The translations under genes and the position numbers were made by a program. Below, piece after piece: positions 7,374 through 12,808 of a stretch of 12,808 nt of DNA; within the stretch, counting starts at the first letter, position 1; each line of letters opens with the position of its first letter. This stretch comes from Ruminococcus sp. UBA4321 (GTDB taxonomy: Bacteria; Bacillota; Clostridia; Oscillospirales; Ruminococcaceae). Location: assembly GCA_002393815.1 (NCBI GenBank), contig DGUB01000038.1, forward strand, positions 1-12,808, given 5' to 3'. The notes beneath the pieces are model-generated. The model did no database searches, had not been told where the DNA came from, and saw only the letters and a list, made by a program, of their open reading frames with translations.

Positions 7374-7811
7374 TTAATGTCCTCTCAGGTCAAGTTCCGA
7401 AAAGATGCTGTCATCATGTCCCCATGCATAGACGATATAATACACTTCACCGCCGACCTGTGTCTTGAAGCTGAAACTTCCGTGTTCAATGACCTGAATC
7501 TGACTGCCGGGCTGAAATTCTACCGTACAGCCGGGATACTGACTTTGATAATAATCCTGTAATTTATCAAGTTCGGAAGTTTCCGTTCTGATAAGAATCG
7601 CACCGAAATACTGCATCCCGTTTCCGTTTCCGACGAGTTTTCCGGCGGCGGAAAATGTTTCGCAGAGTTCGGCAGATTCCGGCAGAGGAATATCAGCCAG
7701 AGTTTCGGCAGTCTTTTTTGCAGTATGGTCGTTGACTATCGGAACGGCAATCCCAAATCCCAGCAGTAAAATCAGAATCACTGCTCCAATCACAGAAATG
7801 ATTTTTTTCAT
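7374..7811 (-). CDS. Small membrane-anchored protein of unknown function
   Basis: A 145-residue protein whose family I do not recognise. Residues 1-3 (MKK) and a hydrophobic helix at about 4-25 form an uncleaved signal anchor or a signal peptide; no lipobox Cys follows, so it is probably not a lipoprotein. The remaining 120 residues are soluble, presumably outside the membrane, with alternating strands (YFGAILIRT, VYYIVYAWG) and two cysteines (C50, C95) that could form a disulfide. It begins 9 bases after yigZ; the site GAGGTA overlaps the yigZ stop, so the two are co-transcribed. No terminator is seen between it and the primase promoter 50 bases on. Reality as a gene is well supported by the ribosome site, membrane segment and tight packing; function is open. 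Confidence 0.8.
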   Translation of the reverse strand: MKKIISVIGAVILILLLGFGIAVPIVNDHTAKKTAETLADIPLPESAELCETFSAAGKLVGNGNGMQYFGAILIRTETSELDKLQDYYQSQYPGCTVEFQPGSQIQVIEHGSFSFKTQVGGEVYYIVYAWGHDDSIFSELDLRGH

Positions 7812-7820
7812 GCGGATACC

Positions 7821-8453
7821 TCATTTCAGAACGGAAGAAAAATCCGCATAGCCGGGAGTTCCGGACTGCATCTGGATTTTACCGCCGGAAATGTCGGTCA
7901 GTTCGGCTTTGAGGTCAGCAAGCACCTCATTCCGGACGAGGAGTTCTAACATGACATCCGTATTGAAATCGCTGTTCTGTTCGAGTACGCCGTATTTCGG
8001 AAGGCAGTAGGTGACTTTTCCGTAAAGCGTATAATCCATCCGGAGGGTGAGGGGAGTGCTTTCGCACATATGCTGAATCTGTGCAGCATCACAGGTGATT
8101 GCCGCACTGTGGGAATAAGCTCTTACCAGACCGCCGCCGCCGAGCAGAATTCCCCCGAAATACCGGACGACCACACAGCACAGGTCAGTCAGGTTTCGTT
8201 TCTGCAAAACGTCCAGTACCGGAACGCCTGCCGTTCCCTGGGGTTCGCCGTCGTCGCTGTATCTGGTAATATTGGAATCTCTCAGGATATAGGCATACAC
8301 ATGATGTTTTGCTTTCCGGTGCTGTTCCCTGACGGAACTGATAAATTCCACAGCTTCGTCATTGGAGCAGACCGGCGACAAATACCCGATAAATTCCGAT
8401 TTTTTTTCTGTAAAAGAAGTCTGTGCCGGAGCGGCGATTGTGATATAATCCAT
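7821..8453 (-). CDS. yigZ: YigZ/IMPACT family protein (UPF0029)
   Basis: A protein of 210 residues from the preferred start. The N-terminal domain carries the family signatures KSEFIGYLSPV, KAKHHVYAYIL, SDDGEPQGTAGVP and VVVRYFGGILLGGGGLVRAY. The C-terminal ferredoxin-like domain (DUF1949 type, about the last 70 residues) is also present. Bacterial members are linked by homology to the eukaryotic translation regulator IMPACT, but their biochemical role is not settled. Start choice: the longest frame begins at a GTG (8465), but its GTGAGGG is better read as the ribosome site for the second of two adjacent ATGs (8451-8453), five bases downstream. I saw no clear promoter between this start and the rpmE terminator, so expression may depend on read-through. 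It leads into the small membrane protein. Confidence 0.93.
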   Translation of the reverse strand: MDYITIAAPAQTSFTEKKSEFIGYLSPVCSNDEAVEFISSVREQHRKAKHHVYAYILRDSNITRYSDDGEPQGTAGVPVLDVLQKRNLTDLCCVVVRYFGGILLGGGGLVRAYSHSAAITCDAAQIQHMCESTPLTLRMDYTLYGKVTYCLPKYGVLEQNSDFNTDVMLELLVRNEVLADLKAELTDISGGKIQMQSGTPGYADFSSVLK

Positions 8454-8479
8454 CATATCCCTCACTTTCTCAGGAAAGT

Positions 8480-8511
8480 AAAACGGACAGTTTCAAGAAA
8501 AAACTGCCCGT
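8480..8511 (-). terminator. Rho-independent terminator after rpmE
   Basis: On the minus strand ACGGGCAGTTT (8511-8501) pairs with AAACTGTCCGT (8493-8483): 11 bp with one G-U pair, a 7-nt loop and a trailing TTTT. The G-U pair exists only in the minus-strand RNA, confirming the direction. It closes the rpmE transcript about 140 bases past the stop. Confidence 0.85.
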
Positions 8512-8653
8512 ATGAAAAATTACTTATCCAGATTATTTCAATCCACGCTTGGCAGCTTTACAGAGTACGAAAAGCCTTGCTTAGACTTTGGAAGCGTTTC
8601 AGTTCATAAAGGTCTGCCAATTTCTCCCTGTCCCTTTCTGAACTCTGGAAAAC
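8512..8653 (-). other. Hairpin-rich region after rpmE, candidate 3'-UTR-derived small RNA
   Basis: No convincing gene lies here. Two structures stand out. Arms 8601-8612 and 8633-8644 pair over 12 positions with one mismatch around a 20-nt loop. Arms 8545-8550 (ACGCTT) and 8592-8597 (AAGCGT) enclose an inner GCTTT/AAAGC stem (8555-8559 with 8571-8575). With the following terminator this gives about 170 nt of structured RNA. The minus strand also contains GCGTGGATTGAAAT (8548-8535), which matches the 3' tag typical of type I-C CRISPR repeats. No known RNA family is recognised. It could be a processed small RNA or an unusually long structured 3' UTR. Confidence 0.45.
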
Positions 8654-8857
8654 TTACTTGTCCAAATTGAAACGTCTTTTAAATCTGTCAACACGTCCGC
8701 CGGTATCAACCAGTTTCTGCTTGCCGGTGTAGAACGGATGGCACTTGGAGCAAATTTCCACCTTGATATCCTGCTTGGTAGACTGTGTTTCGATTACGTT
8801 GCCGCAGTGGCATGTAATTGTGGTTTTGTACAGTGTAGGATGGATGTCCTTTTTCAT
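8654..8857 (-). CDS. rpmE: 50S ribosomal protein L31, zinc-binding type A
   Basis: A 67-residue L31 of the large ribosomal subunit, starting [12 protein letters not shown] as in the family. Zinc ligands C16, C18, C36 and C39 (CHCG and CSKC) mark the zinc-containing form, and HPFYTGKQK and [12 protein letters not shown] complete the signature. A longer frame begins at 8875, but the good ribosome site GAGGTG lies between that ATG and the one at 8857, eight bases before it, so 8857 is the start. Only CGT and AGA are used for Arg in the C-terminal stretch, as in tuf. In many bacteria the zinc-containing L31 is replaced by a Cys-less paralogue during zinc limitation; no Zur site is obvious here. 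Confidence 0.97.
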   Translation of the reverse strand: MKKDIHPTLYKTTITCHCGNVIETQSTKQDIKVEICSKCHPFYTGKQKLVDTGGRVDRFKRRFNLDK

Positions 8858-8933
8858 TTCTCTTTCACCTCGCATTTTATGAAAATTTGTAACAGTAGCC
8901 CATCAGTTGCTTTAGACAGTAGTACGATACAAC
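8858..8933 (-). promoter_or_regulatory. 5' leader of rpmE
   Basis: About 76 nt lie between the predicted transcription start and the ATG. They contain two direct copies of CTACTGT (minus strand; ACAGTAG at 8892-8898 and 8916-8922) and a possible AGTTG/CAACT stem. L31 leaders that bind their own protein are known in several bacterial groups; whether this is one is not decided by what can be seen. Confidence 0.3.
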
Positions 8934-8939
8934 TATATT

Positions 8940-8968
8940 ATTATAGCACACTCTTCCGGATTTGTCAA
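8940..8968 (-). promoter_or_regulatory. Consensus promoter of rpmE
   Basis: On the minus strand: TTGACA (8968-8963), a 17-bp spacer, TATAAT (8945-8940), with TGC directly before the -10 box (extended -10). Both hexamers are perfect. It is divergent from the carboxypeptidase promoter, with about 80 bp of A/T-tract-rich DNA between the two -35 boxes. Confidence 0.92.
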
Positions 8969-9048
8969 GACTTGTGAGAAAAATTTTTTCAAAAAAAATC
9001 AGGAAAAATTAAGATTCTCTGTAAATCAAGAAAAATATCGAAAATTCA

Positions 9049-9077
9049 TTGACTTTTTATTTTAAAAGAGTTATAAT
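9049..9077 (+). promoter_or_regulatory. Promoter of the carboxypeptidase pair
   Basis: TTGACT (9049-9054), a 17-bp spacer and TATAAT (9072-9077). A-tracts upstream (about 8985-9045) could act as an UP element. It shows that the open frame upstream of GTG 9124 is not translated. Confidence 0.88.
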
Positions 9078-9123
9078 AGAAAAGAACGATTATTTTTTCA
9101 ATTCGATAGGAGGAAACAACAAA

Positions 9124-10257
9124 GTGGCAACAGCGAAAAAAAGAAAGCCAAGAAGAGTATCTGCCGCGGGAATCATACTGCTGTTCCTGATGCTGATTAT
9201 TACGATTCTGGGAGTGTACGGGATTATTCATATTCTGACTTCTCCGGCAGCAGGCAAGCCGTCCGCGGAAGAAGTGGTTCTGCTCGAAACAGAGACAGAG
9301 ACAGACCCCCCTGCAACAGAACCCCCGACGGAAGAAACGACAGAACCGCCCCCGCTTGTGGAATATCCCGAAGCAGACCAAAATACAACAGAACTCGAGG
9401 GTGATGACCTGGATGCCGGGTATGCTGTTCTGGTAGACTGCAACAATCACAAGATTCTTTCCGAAAAAAACGGCAATGTCCGCATGTACCCGGCTTCTAT
9501 GACAAAACTGATGACAATTATTGTTGCCATTGAAAATATAAAAGATTATCAGGATACATTTACCATGCAGGAAGAAGTCATTGAATCCTGCTGGGCGCAG
9601 GAAGCTTCCATGGCAGGATTTTCCGCCGGAGAACCGTGTACGGTGATGGATATGCTCTATGGTGCAGCACTGCCTTCCGGTGCAGATGCGACCATCGGTC
9701 TGGCTTATTATGTATCCGGTTCCGAAAGAGCCTTTGTCCGGCTGATGAACCGCAAAGTCAAGGAACTCGGTCTGAAAGATACGCATTTTATGAACAGCAG
9801 CGGTCTGCATGATGAAAATCATTACAGCACAGCGGCAGATATGGCTGTCATTCTGGAATACTGCCTTCAGAACGAACTGTGCAGACAGGTGATTTCCACG
9901 GCGCATTATACCACTTCTTCTACAGAAAACCATCCGGACGGCATTTATCTTTCCGATACGATGTTCAATAAAATGGACGGTCACGAAGTTCCCGGCATTA
10001 CCATCAAGGGGGGAAAAACAGGCTTTACCGATGAAGCCGGTCACTGTCTGGCAAGCTACGGCGAAACCAATGACGGACAGTGCTATATTGTGGTAACTTC
10101 CAAAGGAACAGACCGTTTTCAGCCCGTATATGACTGCATCAAACTGTACGGCAGTGCGGTAGGCGTTCCGGAAGAAACGGAAACGATTCCGCCGGCAACG
10201 CTTGCACCGTCAGCTGATATTGCACAGGGAACACAGGAACTGGCACCTGCTGCCTGA
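9124..10257 (+). CDS. Membrane-anchored serine D-alanyl-D-alanine carboxypeptidase (S11, PBP5-like)
   Basis: A 377-residue enzyme expected to trim the terminal D-Ala from peptidoglycan stem peptides outside the membrane. A basic N-terminus (KKRKPRR) and one membrane helix (about 13-38) give a type II anchor, followed by a Thr/Pro/Glu-rich linker (55-78). The penicillin-binding fold has S125-M-T-K128 (nucleophile and general base), S185-G-A187 and K298-T-G300. The second motif is usually SGN; here Asn is replaced by Ala. No C-terminal amphipathic anchor is apparent; the tail is an acidic Pro/Ala stretch. The start is GTG 9124: AGGAGG sits at 9108-9113, and any earlier in-frame start would lie inside the promoter. 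The next gene follows after 29 bases in the same operon. Confidence 0.9.
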   Translation: MATAKKRKPRRVSAAGIILLFLMLIITILGVYGIIHILTSPAAGKPSAEEVVLLETETETDPPATEPPTEETTEPPPLVEYPEADQNTTELEGDDLDAGYAVLVDCNNHKILSEKNGNVRMYPASMTKLMTIIVAIENIKDYQDTFTMQEEVIESCWAQEASMAGFSAGEPCTVMDMLYGAALPSGADATIGLAYYVSGSERAFVRLMNRKVKELGLKDTHFMNSSGLHDENHYSTAADMAVILEYCLQNELCRQVISTAHYTTSSTENHPDGIYLSDTMFNKMDGHEVPGITIKGGKTGFTDEAGHCLASYGETNDGQCYIVVTSKGTDRFQPVYDCIKLYGSAVGVPEETETIPPATLAPSADIAQGTQELAPAA

Positions 10258-10286
10258 TTTCTGCATCCCGGGAACAGGAGGATGAT

Positions 10287-11207
10287 ATGAGAAGAAAAGC
10301 AAAAGGAGAAAATGCAGTCTTTGTCACTGTCATTGCCGGCTTGCTGCTGCTTGGTTTTATCGAAATCGGTGATAAAATCTATCGTTTCTTCCGCCATCCG
10401 TCTGAACTTGTTCTGATTGATGAACGGCAGAAAGAAACAGAGACTTCTTCTGCTCTTGTCTCCGAACCGCTCCGCAAAGAAACCAGCACAAGAACTGTTC
10501 AGGAAGCCAGCCTTGCACTTGCCGGTCTGCCGGAAGGCTATACAACAGAACAAAAATCTGAGGAAAGTGTGCAGTACGGCATATTCGGCTCTGCTGCACA
10601 GAATTTTTCAGATTTCCGCAATAAAAATGAATTTTATCATCTGAAAGATATGACGCTGCAAATACAGGAAGAAACTGTCACAGCCATGAACCAGCTCGCA
10701 GAAGCCTGTATGCAGGAAACAGGAAACACAAATCTGCTTGTTTACAGTACAACACTGACCTATCAGGTGCAGGGCGCACTTTATCCGGATGACCTTCCAG
10801 ACAGAAACACAGGCTTCTGTCTGGATTTGGCTTTTTTAAACGAAGACGGCACAATTTCTGCCGTCACGCCGGAAAATGATGACTGGCTCAGAGAAAATGC
10901 ATATCGTTTCGGCTTTATTCACAGTGTGCCGGATGCCGACTATCATTTCCGCTATGTGGGAAAATTACATGCTTCTGTCATGAAGCAGCAGGATATTTCC
11001 TTTCCGGAATATCTGGATGAACTCCGGAATTACTCTGTTTCAGAACCGTATCAGTGCTGTAATGACGAAACAGCATGGCAGCTGTACTTTGTTCCGGCGG
11101 CAGCGTTCGGGAGTACGGATGTGCCTGTTCCTGAAAACAGAGACTATGAAATTTCCGGAAACGGAAAAGACGGTTATCTTGTTCTGACTTCTGCAAACTA
11201 TGAATAA
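10287..11207 (+). CDS. VanY/M15B-like membrane protein, probably catalytically inactive
   Basis: A 306-residue protein with an N-terminal membrane helix (about 10-27), a variable region (45-115), a VanY-like D,D-carboxypeptidase domain (about 120-250) and a C-terminal extension of about 55 residues. The fold signature is clear: TGFCLDLAF, WLRENAYRFGFI, then HFRYVGKLHASVMK and EYLDELRN, lining up with VanY. The zinc-site residues are altered: the His of SEHxxG is R173 (PDRNTG), and the Glu of EPWH is A217 (ADYH). D180 and H220 remain. The GYR segment near residues 154-158 is also lost. It is probably a pseudoenzyme that binds peptidoglycan or regulates its partner; this is inferred. AGGAGG (10276-10281) fixes the ATG. 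It follows an S11 carboxypeptidase by 29 bases. No terminator is seen after it. Confidence 0.8.
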   Translation: MRRKAKGENAVFVTVIAGLLLLGFIEIGDKIYRFFRHPSELVLIDERQKETETSSALVSEPLRKETSTRTVQEASLALAGLPEGYTTEQKSEESVQYGIFGSAAQNFSDFRNKNEFYHLKDMTLQIQEETVTAMNQLAEACMQETGNTNLLVYSTTLTYQVQGALYPDDLPDRNTGFCLDLAFLNEDGTISAVTPENDDWLRENAYRFGFIHSVPDADYHFRYVGKLHASVMKQQDISFPEYLDELRNYSVSEPYQCCNDETAWQLYFVPAAAFGSTDVPVPENRDYEISGNGKDGYLVLTSANYE

Positions 11208-11220
11208 ATTATGAAATCAC

Positions 11221-11249
11221 TTGACAGATTGCGGTTTTAATGTTATACT
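11221..11249 (+). promoter_or_regulatory. Promoter of the AAA+ ATPase gene
   Basis: Perfect TTGACA (11221-11226), a 17-bp spacer, and TATACT (11244-11249) preceded by TGT (extended -10). It lies 13 bases after the VanY-like stop, so the ATPase has its own transcript, perhaps in addition to read-through. Confidence 0.85.
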
Positions 11250-11259
11250 AATATAAAAA

Positions 11260-11310
11260 CTGCAGCTTGGGAATGGATATTTCCGATATTTCAGGACTGC
11301 TGCCGTTTTT
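11260..11310 (+). promoter_or_regulatory. Possible attenuator-like hairpin in the AAA+ leader
   Basis: GCAGC (11262-11266) can pair with GCTGC (11299-11303), enclosing a small GGAA/TTCC hairpin, with CG then TTTTT (11306-11310) directly after. The arrangement resembles a weak intrinsic terminator in the 90-nt leader. The stem is short and the loop large, so this is tentative. Confidence 0.25.
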
Positions 11311-11347
11311 ATGGAAAAAGCACAGAATTATCATCATAAGGAGCTGA

Positions 11348-12808
11348 ATGCAGTTGAAACGTTCCAGAAATGAGACGTTGCAGTATCTCTATCAGCTGTG
11401 CGGAAAATACGAGGCACAGGGCTTTCAGGCAAAAGATTCCAATATGCCGCTGAAAGATTATGCACAGTTTGCAGTCATGAAATTCATGCTGTACCTGATT
11501 GGAAGCGACAAGAACGTAACGGATTATGAAGTCCGGCTTATCAGTGACTGCCATAAAATTCCGTTCACCAAAGAATATATTACAAAGTTTCTGGAAGAAA
11601 AACCGGTTTCGGCAGATGAAATTTTTACAGTGCTGAGCCGGATTCTGGCAGTATTTACCGAAGCGGATATCCAGAACGAAGCAAAATACGGAAGCACTTC
11701 CTTTCTGCTGCTGGAATTTCTGGATGAACTGGGTCTGGAGTTCATTACTTATGAGCATATTCAGAATGATGACCGGACAACAAGGTCGCTTGGCGTGCTG
11801 ATGCAGCGGCTGAGGGCATTCCGTTCGGCATATCTCCGGAACTGGACAAAAATGCATCATGACAGAATTAACCCGTTCGCCATGCCGGAAGCTGACAGAC
11901 CTGAACAGCGTATGGAACGCCCGGCAGAAATTCCGGGACAGAAAACAAAGAATGTTCCGGAACAGAAACTTCCGGAAGAACCGGAAGAATCTCTGGAAGA
12001 ACTGCTTCAGAATCTCAATGCGCTGACAGGTCTCGCAAAAGTCAAGGAAGATTTGAACAGTTTAATCAATCTGCTGAAAGTGCATAAAATCCGCGCCGAA
12101 CGCAATATGCCGCAGACTTCAGTATCACTGCATATGGTATTTTCAGGCAATCCCGGCACCGGTAAAACAACAGTCGCCCGGATGCTCGGAAAAATTTATA
12201 AAGCTGTCGGCGTTCTGGAAAAAGGACATCTCATAGAAGTAGACCGCTCCGGACTGGTCAGCGGCTATGTCGGACAGACTGCCATGAAAACCAGAAAAGT
12301 CATAGAAGACGCGCTCGGCGGCGTTCTGTTTATTGACGAAGCCTATGCTCTGACTGCCAATACCGGCGGAAATGATTTCGGTACGGAAGCGGTCAACACG
12401 CTTCTGAAAGCTATGGAAGACCACAGAGACAATCTGATTGTCATTGTTGCCGGATATACCGACCTGATGCAGGAATTTCTGGATTCCAATCCCGGACTTC
12501 GTTCCCGCTTCAACAAGCAGATTGTATTTGATAATTATACGCCGGAAGAACTGATGAGCATTTTCAGCGGCATGTGCAGCAAGGCTTTTTTCCGGCTGAC
12601 GGAACAGGCTTCTGCCTGTGCGCTCGCTTTTTTTGAAGACCGGGTAAGCCGGAATCTTCCCGGTTTTGCCAACGGACGTGATGTGCGGAATTATTTCGAG
12701 AAAGCACTCACCAATCAGGCAAACCGCCTTGCGGCAATGGTTTCCGTCACAGATGAGGATTTGATGACAATCACGGAAGAAGATGTCAAATCAATAGAAT
12801 TATTTTAA
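11348..12808 (+). CDS. CbxX/SpoVK-family AAA+ ATPase with TerB-like N-terminal region
   Basis: A 486-residue protein complete to its TAA at the window end. The N-terminal 165 residues are helical; DYAQFAVMKFMLYLIGSDK (38-55) followed by EVRLIS and later helices resembles TerB-like domains. A Pro/Glu-rich linker (175-215) leads to one AAA+ module (about 220-486): Walker A GNPGTGKT (267-274), pore-loop-like GYVGQT (306-311), Walker B VLFIDEA (326-332), VAGY (367-370), candidate arginine fingers R385/R387 in GLRSRF and sensor 2 GRDVRN (443-448). Family members are hexameric remodelling ATPases, known from CbbX (Rubisco activation), SpoVK (sporulation) and EccA (type VII secretion). No Rubisco or secretion genes are seen here, so the client is unknown. 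AAGGAG (11338-11343) precedes the ATG with a short 4-base spacer. Confidence 0.9.
   Translation: MQLKRSRNETLQYLYQLCGKYEAQGFQAKDSNMPLKDYAQFAVMKFMLYLIGSDKNVTDYEVRLISDCHKIPFTKEYITKFLEEKPVSADEIFTVLSRILAVFTEADIQNEAKYGSTSFLLLEFLDELGLEFITYEHIQNDDRTTRSLGVLMQRLRAFRSAYLRNWTKMHHDRINPFAMPEADRPEQRMERPAEIPGQKTKNVPEQKLPEEPEESLEELLQNLNALTGLAKVKEDLNSLINLLKVHKIRAERNMPQTSVSLHMVFSGNPGTGKTTVARMLGKIYKAVGVLEKGHLIEVDRSGLVSGYVGQTAMKTRKVIEDALGGVLFIDEAYALTANTGGNDFGTEAVNTLLKAMEDHRDNLIVIVAGYTDLMQEFLDSNPGLRSRFNKQIVFDNYTPEELMSIFSGMCSKAFFRLTEQASACALAFFEDRVSRNLPGFANGRDVRNYFEKALTNQANRLAAMVSVTDEDLMTITEEDVKSIELF

Noticed and set aside
6208..7377. Long open frame on the plus strand across the DnaG2 gene (389 codons); similar long antisense frames at 3974-4918 (+) and 9046-10044 (-).
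   Set aside because: Products are rich in Phe, Cys, Ile and Arg with no domain or ribosome site, and they mirror well-supported genes on the other strand.
8535..8600. CRISPR array.
   Set aside because: Only one tag-like sequence and one poor partner; no repeated 30-nt units and no cas genes.
8557..8653. In-frame continuation of rpmE past its TAA for 31 codons (contains REKLADLYELKRF).
   Set aside because: No start codon with a convincing ribosome site, and an open run of this length after a stop is expected by chance fairly often. The RNA hairpins explain the region better.
9049..9123. N-terminal extension of the carboxypeptidase starting at TTG 9049.
   Set aside because: The TTG is part of the -35 box; AGGAGG at 9108-9113 points to GTG 9124.
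11311..11373. A 20-codon leader peptide frame (MEKAQNYHHKELN...) overlapping the start of the AAA+ gene.
   Set aside because: No ribosome site before its ATG and no amino-acid bias suggesting attenuation.
11348..12808. Naming the AAA+ protein a Rubisco activase (CbbX).
   Set aside because: The match is to the broad CbxX/CfxQ ATPase family; no Rubisco or Calvin-cycle gene is present, and the N-terminal region differs.

Overview
The window is about 12.8 kb of bacterial chromosome, most likely from a cellulosome-forming Ruminococcus or close relative (Oscillospiraceae). R. flavefaciens fits the moderate GC and the dockerin best, but the species is inferred. The basis is a secreted GH26 mannanase ending in a dockerin, Gram-positive-style ribosome sites (AGGAGG), sigma-A promoters spaced 17 bp, and a primase-sigma operon. 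Apart from the mannanase the content is housekeeping, and nothing looks like a recent mobile element.

Layout, left to right. (1) The 3' end of tuf (EF-Tu) with a strong terminator. (2) A secreted mannanase (CBM35 - GH26 - unassigned beta-rich module - dockerin) with its own extended -10 promoter; two 11-bp direct repeats lie just upstream, 22 bp apart. (3) A bidirectional terminator, then a leftward block read yigZ - small membrane-anchored protein - primase paralogue - primase - rpoD. (4) rpmE (ribosomal protein L31), leftward, from a perfect-consensus extended -10 promoter, followed by about 170 nt of hairpin-rich untranslated DNA ending in a terminator. (5) Divergent from rpmE, a rightward pair: a membrane-anchored S11 D,D-carboxypeptidase and a VanY/M15B-like membrane protein. 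(6) A CbxX/SpoVK-type AAA+ ATPase with a TerB-like N-terminal region and its own promoter, ending at the last base.

The most unusual feature is the primase locus. Two full-length DnaG-like genes overlap by ATGA and feed into rpoD, and they have decayed in complementary ways. The first gene keeps a textbook zinc-binding domain but has lost most TOPRIM metal-binding acids and the end of its helicase-binding domain. The second keeps a textbook TOPRIM centre and a full-length C-terminus but has lost the conserved basic motifs around its zinc site. This suggests a two-subunit primase in which the zinc domain works in trans. The VanY-like protein also appears to be a pseudoenzyme: the fold signature is kept, but a metal-ligand His and the catalytic Glu are replaced.

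Arginine codon choice separates presumed highly expressed genes (tuf, mannanase, rpoD, rpmE: CGT/AGA/CGC) from the rest (both primases, AAA+ ATPase, carboxypeptidase: many CGG). That fits expression level rather than horizontal transfer. No stretch longer than 300 bases lacks a gene.
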